A stretch of 35,820 bases of DNA from Streptococcus castoreus DSM 17536 (GTDB taxonomy: Bacteria; Bacillota; Bacilli; Lactobacillales; Streptococcaceae): positions 1 to 35,820 of the forward strand of contig NZ_AUKZ01000018.1 in NCBI RefSeq assembly GCF_000425025.1, in the 5' to 3' direction. The position numbers were made by a program, and so were the translations under genes. Of this stretch, positions 16,308-24,577 are shown one piece after another. How positions within the stretch are numbered: position 1 is the first letter of the stretch; every line of letters starts with the position of its first letter. A model generated the notes under the pieces. The model ran no database searches. It saw only the letters and a list, made by a program, of their open reading frames with translations, and had not been told where the DNA came from.

Positions 16308-16480
16308 TATTCTTCCTCGCCTTTCTTAGCTTTAGTTGCCTTCACTTCCTCATAAAAGTCAGCAGGCACACTTGCTGAAAGCTCATCAAAACGAGTTTTT
16401 GAGACCTCGAAAACTTCGTCAACTTGACGGATGACATTTTCTTTGTGGTCTCCAAATGGCTTCAAAACCTTTAGTTTCAT
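16307..16480 (-). CDS. 57-residue protein between major capsid and connector
   Basis: The peptide begins MKLKVLKPFGDHKENVIRQV and ends in a charged KKGEEE tail. Small proteins with a short N-terminal beta segment and an F-D-E-L motif (here TRFDELSAS) often occupy this slot in HK97-like phages. It starts 14 bases after the capsid stop with a GGAGG site and is coupled to the gp6-like gene. A head-completion role is inferred from position only. Confidence 0.7.
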   Translation of the reverse strand: MKLKVLKPFGDHKENVIRQVDEVFEVSKTRFDELSASVPADFYEEVKATKAKKGEEE

Positions 16481-16493
16481 TGACTACCTCCTA

Positions 16494-17627
16494 TTAGCCT
16501 CCAGCCAACGTCAATAATGCAGCTGTATGATTATCCTTGGCTTTGCCGTAGAAATAATTTTTAGTGAGATATAGCTGCAAATCTTCCATGGCAAATGTCT
16601 GATCATACTCTTCGATTGTTGATGCGGTTGCCATAAACGCATCATAACGATTTGCGACAAAAGCAATCGCTTTTCCTGTCTCTACTGCAAGAGATTCAAG
16701 GATTGTGATACCGTGCGGCAAAACAGTGACATACTCGCCAAATTGATTACGTGACGTAAATTGTGCTTCAAGTGCCCAGCGATCTTCTGGATTCAAAAGT
16801 AGCTTAACTTGACCAGCAATTTTTAAAGGACGTTTTTTATCATTAATAGATAGATGTTTCATGACAGGCACAAGTTTTTTGGGTGCGTTATCTGGTGTTA
16901 AATCAGATAAATCTGCAATCGCTTCTTTGTCCGTTTTGTAAGTTGTGATGTCACGACCTGTCGATTGGTCAACAGTTGGTTGAGACAAATCTTTAAGTAA
17001 TCCAACGGGCTGCAATAAGCCATCACCTTTAACAATTGCTAATTCAAGCGCTACTGCAATGGCTTCTTTCAATTGCTCTGTGATAAATTGTTTGATCCAT
17101 TTAGGGCCAAATTTAAGAGCATCCTTAGGAATAACCACAAATGCCGTAAGTTTGAATTGACTAAAGTCTTGTTCTTTAAAGGCTTGTTTCAATTGACCTT
17201 TAATTTCTCCGAAAATATCACCCCAAACAGCAGTACCAGAAGTTTCTGCGGTAAGAGCTTTTAGACGCAGACTAGTGTTTTTAAAGTTGATAACTTTTAA
17301 TAGTGGATGCTCAGCAACTAAATCATCAAAAACTTGGACCATGGTTTCTTCTGGTAGAAGTTTAAATTTATCTTTTCCACCAACATTTTTATCAATGTCG
17401 TTAAAAAACTTGATTTCTTCTGCTGTTAATTCACGGTTTTTGTCTCGCAAATCAAACATGCGTTCCATTTCTTCTTCGTTTTTTGCTAGAATTTCATCAC
17501 CCATCGTGGTAAAGGCAGCTTCAAATAGCTTTTCTTGTTCTTCTGGTGTTGCCCCTGCTGAGATTTTTGCGCTCAGTTCGGCAACAGCTTCGCGGTATTT
17601 TGGTAATTCTTTTAAGTTAATTGCCAT
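16494..17627 (-). CDS. Major capsid protein (HK97 fold)
   Basis: The product is 377 residues. The N-terminal ~90 residues are charged and helical (AGATPEEQEKLFEAAFTTMG, MFDLRDKNRELTAEEIKFFN), typical of a scaffolding delta domain removed by the upstream ClpP-like protease. The remainder has the HK97-family profile (FKNTSLRLKALTAETSGTAV, WGDIFGEIKGQLKQAF). It assembles into the icosahedral head. The ATG at 17627 has a clear ribosome site in AAGGAG. Confidence 0.92.
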   Translation of the reverse strand: MAINLKELPKYREAVAELSAKISAGATPEEQEKLFEAAFTTMGDEILAKNEEEMERMFDLRDKNRELTAEEIKFFNDIDKNVGGKDKFKLLPEETMVQVFDDLVAEHPLLKVINFKNTSLRLKALTAETSGTAVWGDIFGEIKGQLKQAFKEQDFSQFKLTAFVVIPKDALKFGPKWIKQFITEQLKEAIAVALELAIVKGDGLLQPVGLLKDLSQPTVDQSTGRDITTYKTDKEAIADLSDLTPDNAPKKLVPVMKHLSINDKKRPLKIAGQVKLLLNPEDRWALEAQFTSRNQFGEYVTVLPHGITILESLAVETGKAIAFVANRYDAFMATASTIEEYDQTFAMEDLQLYLTKNYFYGKAKDNHTAALLTLAGG

Positions 17628-17643
17628 GTGTTCTCCTTAATGT

Positions 17644-18450
17644 CTAAAAAATAAATTTTGCAAATGGGGATGAGGCTTTTTCTTTAAGCTCAGTCACCGC
17701 ATCGCCTATAACTTCTGTTAATTCATCAGCATCAATAGATACTTTAAGCTCTGATACTGTCCGATTTTTATAATCGTTAATCATTGGCTCGACAATAGCC
17801 TTGACACGAGCTTCAAAGTCATCTTTTTCCTGATTCGCTTGAGCTTTTTTCTGAGCCACCATGTTTTTAAATTCTTCGATTTTATCCTTAGGAACTAAAT
17901 CGATTCCAGCCACAAGCGACGGCATCTCATTGTATAAGATGTCATCAATTAAACCGATTTCTTTAGCACTGTTAGCTGTAAACCATGTTTCAGCATCTAG
18001 TAACTCTCTGATTTCAGCCTCTTGTTTTCCTGTTTTTTTGGCATACATTCCAGCTAGCGATATGCTCGCATTTTCGACAACTTCGCTATCATGTTTTAAT
18101 TGCCTGTAATCTCCATAGCTCCCCCAAGAAGCATTGTGGATCATAATTTGAGCCATCGGAGATGCCTTGATAACATCACCGGCCAACATGATAATGCTTG
18201 CAATGCTTGCTGCTAGTCCTGTGATAACAACTTCCACGTTGCCAGGATAATCCTTTAAAGCAGAGTAAATTTCACTACCTACAAAAACTTCTCCGCCACC
18301 AGAATTTAGTCGGACTTGGATGTCTTCTCCAGCCGCACTATCTAAAAAATCATGTACTTGTTTAGCGGTAATACAAGGTTTTTCCCACCAATCGTAGTAC
18401 CACTTGTCCCCCTCGCTGACGACTGGGCCATTAAGTTTCAACTTCTTCAT
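17644..18450 (-). CDS. ClpP-like prohead maturation protease
   Basis: The 268-residue protein has the ClpP serine-protease signature: Ser82 in GLAASIAS, His105 in MIHNAS, and the substrate-strand motif RLNSGGGEVF. It cleaves the capsid delta domain during head maturation. The C-terminal ~80 residues are helical and charged, as in fused protease-scaffold proteins. Its start lies inside the 3' end of the portal gene (20-base overlap), and the capsid gene follows directly. Confidence 0.92.
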   Translation of the reverse strand: MKKLKLNGPVVSEGDKWYYDWWEKPCITAKQVHDFLDSAAGEDIQVRLNSGGGEVFVGSEIYSALKDYPGNVEVVITGLAASIASIIMLAGDVIKASPMAQIMIHNASWGSYGDYRQLKHDSEVVENASISLAGMYAKKTGKQEAEIRELLDAETWFTANSAKEIGLIDDILYNEMPSLVAGIDLVPKDKIEEFKNMVAQKKAQANQEKDDFEARVKAIVEPMINDYKNRTVSELKVSIDADELTEVIGDAVTELKEKASSPFAKFIF

Positions 18451-19618
18451 CTACTTCACCCCCTCTCTCCAGAACAGATTCATAGTTCTTGGTCATATAA
18501 AGAACTTTTCCTAAGCCGTCTGGTAACTCAGGAAGTCCAATTTCCTCTCTGACCTCATCAATAAAGACAAATCCAGAGGAAATCAGCTTATCTGCTTGGT
18601 TAGACACCGAAAATAAATCATAGTTTTTTAATCCAGTTACTTTGATAAAACACCCTTCAAGTGTTTCGGACTTGTCGAAAATAGCACATTCTAAGCCATC
18701 TACAATATTTGTCACTATCGACTCAATAGGACCTTCAAGTAGTAACTCATAGTTTTTTTGATTGTCAGCTATATCTCCATGCAATAAAGAGATTGGAATA
18801 CCAAGCATTTCTGCAAACTCTGCCATGTATTGATCTTTTAGTTTTTTGATGTCATCTACATATGATTTAACAGCCCCTGTGTTTTTTGAACCGTATTCTT
18901 CGTAGTTAGTGTTAGCAGTAACTGGGATTCCAACAACAGACTCTGTTCTAATTTTTTCGATAGTGCGTTTGAAAAAATCTTTGTCTGATTTAGGCTGTCT
19001 CCCACCGTCACTATTTTCCTGAGCACGTTCCCTCACTTTATCTTTAGGCGGTATCATGGTAAAGCGTATTTGATTGGCTATTTTCTGGTTATTAATGACA
19101 TGACCAAGCAATTCCCCATACTCTTCCCAAAGTGACTCGACTTTTGACATTAAATCGCTATTATCATTTTTTAAATAAATGACTTGATCAAAAGTAAATG
19201 TCTTTTCGTAGGTTTGTCCCTGAACTCGTGACACTTTAAATTGACTTCCAGATAGTTTTTTATCCTGTGTAAAACTATCTGCCACGTAAATGCCCTTGCC
19301 TGGTATGACAAAAATTAATGTTTCTCCATCAACTAAAAGCTTCTGGATTACTTCAACCCAAAACTGGGATGCCGATTGGTTAGGATTCGCTTTGGTGTTA
19401 ATCCAATACAACCAATCTTTTTGATTTTCGGTTAATTTTTCTGGAGTTTTTAACCTAAACGTTGACTTAGAAATTATCCTTGCTAAATAATTGACACATT
19501 TGTAGAGAGCATCTTCTTTTAAGACGACATTTATTAATTTTTCTGATGTCGTACTTCCTGAGTCATCGTCTGACAGTGTTCCAGATTTTTTGAAGGAAAA
19601 GAAGTCTAAAATCCCCAT
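18431..19618 (-). CDS. Portal protein
   Basis: This 395-residue protein matches HK97-family portals in size, position (after terminase, before ClpP protease) and sequence style, including LYKCVNYLARIISKSTFRLK, DWLYWINTKANPNQSASQFW and PISLLHGDIADNQKNYELLL. Twelve copies form the vertex through which DNA passes. A 175-base non-coding gap separates it from the upstream gene, unlike the tight packing elsewhere. Confidence 0.92.
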   Translation of the reverse strand: MGILDFFSFKKSGTLSDDDSGSTTSEKLINVVLKEDALYKCVNYLARIISKSTFRLKTPEKLTENQKDWLYWINTKANPNQSASQFWVEVIQKLLVDGETLIFVIPGKGIYVADSFTQDKKLSGSQFKVSRVQGQTYEKTFTFDQVIYLKNDNSDLMSKVESLWEEYGELLGHVINNQKIANQIRFTMIPPKDKVRERAQENSDGGRQPKSDKDFFKRTIEKIRTESVVGIPVTANTNYEEYGSKNTGAVKSYVDDIKKLKDQYMAEFAEMLGIPISLLHGDIADNQKNYELLLEGPIESIVTNIVDGLECAIFDKSETLEGCFIKVTGLKNYDLFSVSNQADKLISSGFVFIDEVREEIGLPELPDGLGKVLYMTKNYESVLERGGEVDEEVET

Positions 19619-19777
19619 TTAACAACCTTTCTAGGTGCTATTTAAATACGTTTATATGATTATTTACCCACAAAAACATTTGAAATTGCCTTAAAATGGC
19701 TATCTCAGCACCGTTTTATATATTCACTTTACCTGTTTTTACTTCCCCTTTTGCCGAACTTTTTAAGACATATAAAA
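19619..19777 (-). other. Non-coding gap between terminase and portal modules
   Basis: No credible gene on either strand. It follows a leftward terminator and precedes the portal ribosome site (AGAAAGG). AT-rich stretches resembling -10 elements occur but I find no well-spaced -35, so a portal promoter is possible but not supported. Confidence 0.4.
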
Positions 19778-19795
19778 AGCACCTAGTCAGGTGCT
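19772..19795 (-). terminator. Rho-independent terminator after the 70-residue gene
   Basis: AGCACCT and AGGTGCT (19778-19795) form a perfect 7-base-pair stem with a 4-base loop followed leftward by TTTTTATATG. It lies between the terminase and portal genes, so it could lower or uncouple structural gene expression. Confidence 0.8.
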
Positions 19796-20006
19796 AAAAC
19801 TTATCTTCTATAGGTTCCAATTTGACTGGTATAATTTTATAATTTTTACCACATTTCCTATCTTCAAATGCTATTTTAGCTTTCTTTTCTGTTTCAAAAG
19901 TCAAAGCCTTACAATCACTAGTTCTTTGATGTGGTGGACTATATCTATAATCAGTCCCATATACAAAAAATCCTGTCTTTTTATTTATAATGCAATAAGT
20001 CTTCAC
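19794..20006 (-). CDS. Small protein downstream of the large terminase
   Basis: The likely 70-residue form starts with GTG at 20006 (KTYCIINKKTGFFVYGTDYR), 11 bases after GGAG; an upstream GTG at 20018 overlapping the terminase end is less likely. Regularly spaced aromatic and basic residues (AFEDRKCGKNYKIIPVKLEP) suggest a small alpha/beta fold. Its stop codon lies inside the terminator stem. The function is unknown. Confidence 0.6.
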   Translation of the reverse strand: MKTYCIINKKTGFFVYGTDYRYSPPHQRTSDCKALTFETEKKAKIAFEDRKCGKNYKIIPVKLEPIEDKF

Positions 20007-20008
20007 TG

Positions 20009-21739
20009 TTAATACCACTCCATGACATCATCATAAAAATCGGCATCACTTGTTATCTCTAGCGTGTCTGCTCGATACATTGCATACTCAAATGCTTTAA
20101 AACCATCTGTCTTGCGTCTGGTATCTTCTTTTTTGACATACTCAACATTACCATCACTTTTTAGACGACGTAAAACATTATGTGTATACCAACGCATCAT
20201 ATCGTTATGACCAAAAACAACTCTGTGATTAGCAAATGCTGTTTCAATTCTTGGTGCTAATAAGCTATCAATAGCTCTAGGATTTCTAACAATTTCTATT
20301 TGATAACCTGGTGGGGCAGTAAACGTATTTTTTGACAAGACCTCAAAACCTTCTCTCTCAAATAACGGTTTTAAAATTTCCATGCGGAAGTTATCTGATA
20401 CGATACGTTGTAAATCATACCCTTCTTCGTCTCTCATTTTTACAAACCAATCAACAATATATTGGGGATTGATACTTGCTTCATCGATAACCGTTAATAG
20501 ACCTTCTTGTTCCCATTTTTTGATAGGGGCAAATTGTCTCTTACCATTGATTGAGTCTTTACGCTTAGAGTAACCATAATAAGTATCAACAAATTCCTTA
20601 CGAACAAATGAATGACTCAGCCAAACATAGTCGTCCCCATTTTTAAATAATAGACCAACAGCAGCGAAGTCACGAATAGCAGCATAGTCTAAACCGCCAA
20701 TACAAACTTCACCTCTCATATCTGGCAACTCTCGTTTGGTTGCTACAAGCTCCTCATGACTCGCAACACTTCTTTCAACGTCCATGACTGGGAAGTCCAT
20801 GCGCTTTGTCATAAACTCTTCACGGTTTGACGGATCTTCAATCATTTCTTCGTATTGCTCGCAAACCATGTCAAACAGCTCTTGAGCATAGTCGCTCATC
20901 GGCTGATGGAACATTGGATTAGCCTTTTGCCATTTTTCCTTATCATCTACTTCGTGCTCTTCGTCGATTTTACAGATAAAAGGAAACATCGAGTTCCATC
21001 TAGCAGCACCACTTAATACTTTTTTAGCTTTATCTTTCATCGAGTCAATAAAGCCCTCTCTAACATAACCATCAGTGCCAATATAAAACTCTCGAGCATT
21101 TTTTACTTTACCAAGACCAGATTTATGGACACGAACATCTTTGTTTGACTCGTACTGATGTATCTCATCAAAAACAACCATACCATCACGCAAACCATCT
21201 TTCGTATTTCCATTAGAGGTTCTAAAGCGCATTACACTATTAGTGTGTATTGATTTGATTTCACTTTTTGTATTGTAATAGATTTCTTTTAGTTTTGGAT
21301 TACTCTCAACTGTATTATAAATTTCGTCAAAACTGGTCTTTGCTTGGTCCTCGCTATTTGCGACTAATGACACATTGTAATTCTTAATGCCATGAAAAGG
21401 GCTAATCAAATAAGCAATAATTCCAGATATTAAACCATTCTTACCACCACCACGGCCCATCATAATCAATATTTTTTTATAGACGTTTCGATTGGTTTCC
21501 GAGTACCTCAAAAATACAAAAGAGATGATAAATTTTTGGAAATTTTCCAGTTTAAAGAACCATTTTTCAATAAAATTTATACAATTTTTTATGTTTTTTT
21601 CATCAAAAAATATCTCTTTTTTCTCTATTCTGGGGACAATTTCTCGATAAATGTAAGCAACTAAATCCTTTCGCTCTTGATTAAAAATGACCCTGCCTTT
21701 TTCAAAATCATCAATGTAATTTTGGACATATTCAATCAA
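20009..21739 (-). CDS. terL: Terminase large subunit
   Basis: The 576-residue packaging motor has an ATPase domain with a Walker A variant GRGGGKNG at residues 96-103 and Walker B MVVFDE at 187-192. The C-terminal nuclease domain contains GGLDYAAIRDFAAVGL near 345 and further acidic motifs (TVIDEASIN, IVSDNFR). It translocates DNA into the prohead and cuts at cos with the neighbouring small subunit and HNH protein. It follows the small subunit gene by 12 bases. Confidence 0.95.
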   Translation of the reverse strand: MIEYVQNYIDDFEKGRVIFNQERKDLVAYIYREIVPRIEKKEIFFDEKNIKNCINFIEKWFFKLENFQKFIISFVFLRYSETNRNVYKKILIMMGRGGGKNGLISGIIAYLISPFHGIKNYNVSLVANSEDQAKTSFDEIYNTVESNPKLKEIYYNTKSEIKSIHTNSVMRFRTSNGNTKDGLRDGMVVFDEIHQYESNKDVRVHKSGLGKVKNAREFYIGTDGYVREGFIDSMKDKAKKVLSGAARWNSMFPFICKIDEEHEVDDKEKWQKANPMFHQPMSDYAQELFDMVCEQYEEMIEDPSNREEFMTKRMDFPVMDVERSVASHEELVATKRELPDMRGEVCIGGLDYAAIRDFAAVGLLFKNGDDYVWLSHSFVRKEFVDTYYGYSKRKDSINGKRQFAPIKKWEQEGLLTVIDEASINPQYIVDWFVKMRDEEGYDLQRIVSDNFRMEILKPLFEREGFEVLSKNTFTAPPGYQIEIVRNPRAIDSLLAPRIETAFANHRVVFGHNDMMRWYTHNVLRRLKSDGNVEYVKKEDTRRKTDGFKAFEYAMYRADTLEITSDADFYDDVMEWY

Positions 21740-21751
21740 TCAAGACACCTC

Positions 21752-22069
21752 CTAAAGAAACTCCGAGGGGTCCGCAAAATTGGTATTATTTTGTTCATTT
21801 TTAATCTCTTCTTTTTTCTTCTGAAAAAATTCCCCAAGCTTTATGAGCTGTTGATTTATCTTAGTTTTTTCCCCTATTGCAGAGTTCGCTTTTAGGAAGC
21901 TCTGCGCTCCATTTTTTACTAAAATCATGTACCCATTTTCTTTAAGCGATTGATCAAGCTTTCGATAAATTTTCACGAGATTCAAGTACCTTTCGACAAT
22001 TTCAACCTCGAAGGAACTCTCCTGATCAACGAGTCCCAAAAGCTCTTTTTTTAATTCAGAGATTTTCAT
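21752..22069 (-). CDS. terS: Terminase small subunit (P27-like)
   Basis: The 105-residue helical protein immediately precedes TerL. The core segment (DQSLKENGYMILVKNGAQSF, followed by ANSAIGEKTKINQQLIKLGE) matches the P27 family. It recognises the packaging site; the non-coding stretch just upstream is the candidate target. Confidence 0.88.
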   Translation of the reverse strand: MKISELKKELLGLVDQESSFEVEIVERYLNLVKIYRKLDQSLKENGYMILVKNGAQSFLKANSAIGEKTKINQQLIKLGEFFQKKKEEIKNEQNNTNFADPSEFL

Positions 22070-22210
22070 TTTTCATCACTCTACCCCCTCCCTCTAAATA
22101 TGTGCGCAAAAAACACATTTTTGGTCAAATGACCCTCCCACCGGTTCCACGGCAGAAAAATTGAGTCGATTTTTTTCGACCGGGGGGTGTCCTTTCGTTT
22201 TTTATTTTCA
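22070..22210 (-). other. Candidate cos (packaging) region between HNH and terS
   Basis: This 141-base gap has three inverted repeats: ATGTG/CACAT (22100-22118), GGTCA/TGACC (22123-22134) and GTCGA/TCGAC (22165-22180). A GC-rich tract (accggggggtgtcc, 22179-22192) stands out from the AT-rich surroundings. In cos phages with an HNH-TerS-TerL order, cosN and cosB typically sit here. The third repeat followed by TCAATTTTT could also act as a leftward terminator. No cut site can be fixed from sequence. Confidence 0.55.
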
Positions 22211-22516
22211 CTACCACTCAAAAGTCTCATCATCCCAACGACTTTCCTTCTTTTGATAGCGTCCGTGACGTCTATTATGACAGTCTTTGCACAAAGTCCT
22301 AAGGTTATCTAAGTCTAAGGCTAGCTCTGGATAGTCCCTAACCTCTTTGATGTGGTCTACTTCTAGGTTAGTTGCTGTCCTCTTTCCATTCTGCCTGCAC
22401 CAAACACACTCTCTCTTATCTCTGATGATTGCAATCTCTCTGAGCTTCCTCCACTCTGTCTTGTGGTAGAAGGTGCGATACATAGACTCTTTGCTTGTCG
22501 TATCAATCTTAATCAT
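22211..22516 (-). CDS. HNH endonuclease of the packaging machine
   Basis: The 101-residue protein carries an HNH fold: CVWCRQNGK zinc cysteines, the LEVDHIKEV catalytic strand, and LRTLCKDCHNRRHGR with the second cysteine pair and final HNH residues. I prefer ATG 22516 over the upstream TTG. HNH proteins next to TerS/TerL are required for cos cleavage and head morphogenesis in HK97-like phages. It is not a homing endonuclease inserted in another gene. Confidence 0.9.
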   Translation of the reverse strand: MIKIDTTSKESMYRTFYHKTEWRKLREIAIIRDKRECVWCRQNGKRTATNLEVDHIKEVRDYPELALDLDNLRTLCKDCHNRRHGRYQKKESRWDDETFEW

Positions 22517-22895
22517 TGGCAATTACCTTTTCGTAATGCTGTCTGTTAAGCTCAACAAACCAATCTCTCACCTTTTGTTGTGTCTGCGACTTAGCATAAT
22601 CGAGATACTTTGCACCAGCGCTTGTCATGTTTAGTATGCGATGCACATAAACATCTTTGATAAGCTGCATCATGTTGCTATCTGTGTTGTTAATCATGTG
22701 TGTGATTGCTGCTAGCCACGCAAAATAGACACGACAATCAAGATCATTAAACCTATTAAGACCTGTCTCCTGTTCTCTTTCCACTAACATTTGTAATAAG
22801 ATTGGGTTGAGTGGATTTCCTTGAGACTTCTTGTAGTATCTTTGTAGCCACATAATGTGATGGCTAAACTCTTTTTCTATTTTTGTTTTTCGCAT
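22509..22895 (-). CDS. Conserved-looking phage protein upstream of HNH
   Basis: The 128-residue, mostly helical protein starts MRKTKIEKEFSHHIMWLQRY and contains MLVEREQETGLNRFNDLDCR. It ends inside the HNH gene start. I recognise no catalytic motif. Position at the head of the packaging block suggests an accessory packaging or late regulatory role, which is inference. Confidence 0.65.
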   Translation of the reverse strand: MRKTKIEKEFSHHIMWLQRYYKKSQGNPLNPILLQMLVEREQETGLNRFNDLDCRVYFAWLAAITHMINNTDSNMMQLIKDVYVHRILNMTSAGAKYLDYAKSQTQQKVRDWFVELNRQHYEKVIAND

Positions 22896-22920
22896 TACAT
22901 TTCCTAGCCATAAATAATTA

Positions 22921-23124
22921 TTATTTTTTAAAACATGGATAATCGTGTTCCCTTTTAAATTGATCGTGATACACTATCCATTCAGATGGCACCAAACTTC
23001 CTTCGTTAAAATGCTGATACCATTTCCAAGCCCACTCGATTCCATTGTGGATGCTTTTGGGTCTTACTTCGCAATATTTGTTAGCGATAAACATTATCAT
23101 TCCTTTTGGCGCTATTTTGTACAT
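22921..23124 (-). CDS. Small hypothetical phage protein
   Basis: The 67-residue product is rich in Trp, Tyr and His (NGIEWAWKWYQHF, SEWIVYHDQFKREHDYPCFK). The ATG at 23124 follows AAAGGTGG. No family recognised; the aromatic-rich core suggests a compact folded domain. It lies 12 bases downstream of the small MRPKRYPYT gene. Confidence 0.6.
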   Translation of the reverse strand: MYKIAPKGMIMFIANKYCEVRPKSIHNGIEWAWKWYQHFNEGSLVPSEWIVYHDQFKREHDYPCFKK

Positions 23125-23136
23125 AACAATCCACCT

Positions 23137-23307
23137 TTACTTGTTTAGCAATCTATTTGCATCTCTAGCTTTATTTAAAAGCATTGTTGTTTGAATTTTA
23201 CTCAGTTTTTTAACAGTATAAATTGGATCAGTAGAACCATAAGCATAGACTTTATTGGTTTCCCCTTCCAAGAGTTTTTTTGTATATGGATAACGTTTAG
23301 GTCTCAT
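23137..23307 (-). CDS. 56-residue MRPKRYPYT-family protein (copy 1)
   Basis: The frame begins MRPKRYPYTKKLLEGE and ends ARDANRLLNK. Its first nine residues, MRPKRYPYT, are identical to those of the early gene at 32841-33068, so the two share an N-terminal motif and diverge afterwards. Both are basic and helical at the C-terminus. It has a GAGAGGAAAAATAA ribosome region. Function unknown; the basic N-terminus could bind nucleic acid. Confidence 0.65.
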   Translation of the reverse strand: MRPKRYPYTKKLLEGETNKVYAYGSTDPIYTVKKLSKIQTTMLLNKARDANRLLNK

Positions 23308-23460
23308 TTATTTTTCCTCTCTCAATGTCACATATCTTATATATTGTTAAATTCCCACATAGCGACTAAATCAACTATGATTACTGAGCTACACTCAAAT
23401 TCCTAAAAAGGTAATGCAACATTTTTTCGTTTTGTGTTATTAAGTAAAACTAAAAAAATA

Positions 23461-24036
23461 TTATAGGCTGAAATCAGCCACTGCATCATCTATTTTTTCT
23501 TGGTTAATGCCAATGTATCTTAAAGTAATATCTGGTGAAGAATGATTAAACATCTCCATCAGCATGGCTATATCTTGAGTTTTTTGGTACATGTGATAAC
23601 CAAATGATTTTCTCATGCTGTGTGTTCCAATGTGATGTATGCCAAATTGCTTAGCAGCCTTATTTAGTATTTTCCATGCTTGCTCTCGACTTATTGGTTT
23701 CTTCTGGCCCTCTTTTCCTGGCTCAGTACATTTTTTTTGGCTCTCGAATAAGTAATCCCAAGACTTTAATTGCTTATCTTTGATATACTTATCTATCTCT
23801 CGTCTGAGAGTTTTATTAATTGGAAACCGTTTTTGCTTACCTGTCTTTTGCTCGATAATATCTATATAGTTGCCAGCAGTGACATCCTTAACTTTGAGAG
23901 GTAAAATATCACCTATTCGCAAACCAGTATTTAATCCAAACAGTAACAGTAGAAAATTTCTTGGATTCCAACCTTTCAAATAGTCTTTCATCATATCAAT
24001 CTGATCAGTGTCTCTGATTGGCTGTACTATCTTCAA
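23461..24036 (-). CDS. Catalytic-domain-only tyrosine recombinase
   Basis: At 191 residues it comprises only the tyrosine recombinase catalytic domain, with the full set: Arg40 (NTGLRIGD), Lys near 64-67, His139 and Arg142 (THSMRKSFGYH), His165 (FNHSSP) and Tyr174 (LRYIGI). The arm-binding and core-binding N-terminal domains of phage integrases (about 350-400 residues) are missing. Similar short recombinases are found between ArpU and packaging genes in streptococcal and lactobacilli phages. Location far from any lysogeny gene argues against a classical integrase; resolving genome multimers or a late regulatory role are possibilities. Confidence 0.85.
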   Translation of the reverse strand: MKIVQPIRDTDQIDMMKDYLKGWNPRNFLLLLFGLNTGLRIGDILPLKVKDVTAGNYIDIIEQKTGKQKRFPINKTLRREIDKYIKDKQLKSWDYLFESQKKCTEPGKEGQKKPISREQAWKILNKAAKQFGIHHIGTHSMRKSFGYHMYQKTQDIAMLMEMFNHSSPDITLRYIGINQEKIDDAVADFSL

Positions 24037-24055
24037 TCTGTCTCACCTCCTACAA

Positions 24056-24082
24056 ACAAAAAGACAAGAACGGATTGTCCTT
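24056..24082 (-). terminator. Leader terminator before the tyrosine recombinase
   Basis: Minus-strand RNA can pair AAGGACAA with TTGTCTTT (8 base pairs, one G-U) around a 7-base loop, running into TTTTTG. It sits about 40 bases after a promoter start and about 20 bases before the recombinase start, so transcripts from that promoter would stop early unless read through. Confidence 0.65.
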
Positions 24083-24125
24083 GCCTTTTACTCAGAAATA
24101 ATGATATTCAATAATTCACGCTATC

Positions 24126-24169
24126 ATAATAACTTCTTTTTTGTGGCACTACAATATGCTTTTAGTGCC
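24126..24169 (-). promoter_or_regulatory. Promoter with overlapping inverted repeat downstream of ArpU
   Basis: On the minus strand TTGTAG (24149-24154) and TATTAT (24126-24131) are 17 bases apart. The -35 lies inside an inverted repeat with perfect 7-base arms, GGCACTA/TAGTGCC (24145-24169), which also spans the ArpU stop codon. This could be the operator of the late or recombinase promoter. Confidence 0.55.
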
Positions 24170-24563
24170 AACCTTTCAATTTAGCGTAAATTTTTAAAAT
24201 TGCTTTACGCTTGCGGTAGATTGATGACTTACTACAATTGATGTAAAACATGACTTCCTCCCAACTATATTGATGATTAAGCCAATGTAAAGAAAATATT
24301 TCTTTCTGCTCATTATCCATTTCCTCAATAAGTTTTTGGACAGTCTCTTTAAAAATATCCATGTTGCGTAAAATCAGGTCATCACTCCACTTCTCAACTA
24401 TCATATCTGGATGATTGAGAAGACCGTTTGTGCGATAAGTTATAAAGTTAATGCCATCTTTGGACATCAATTCCATCTGTCTTGTTGCAATAGATTTGTC
24501 AATATCTTTGAATTGCATCAACTCCTTATCGAGTAAATCGTAATCTTTTTTGGATAGTTTCAT
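24162..24563 (-). CDS. ArpU-family late transcription regulator
   Basis: The 133-residue protein (from ATG 24563; a GTG at 24581 overlapping the previous stop is the alternative) has a helical N-terminus and a C-terminal sigma-like helix-turn-helix (WLNHQYSWEEVMFYINCSKS, SIYRKRKAIL). This matches ArpU proteins, proposed regulators of late gene expression in enterococcal and streptococcal phages. It is the last gene of the early block, directly before the putative late promoter. Confidence 0.82.
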   Translation of the reverse strand: MKLSKKDYDLLDKELMQFKDIDKSIATRQMELMSKDGINFITYRTNGLLNHPDMIVEKWSDDLILRNMDIFKETVQKLIEEMDNEQKEIFSLHWLNHQYSWEEVMFYINCSKSSIYRKRKAILKIYAKLKGWH

Positions 24564-24577
24564 TTTTACCCCACTTA

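Noticed and set aside
23461..24036. Calling this the prophage integrase with a nearby attachment site
   Set aside because: The protein lacks the N-terminal binding domains, lies in the late block, and no direct repeats resembling attachment cores are seen beside it.
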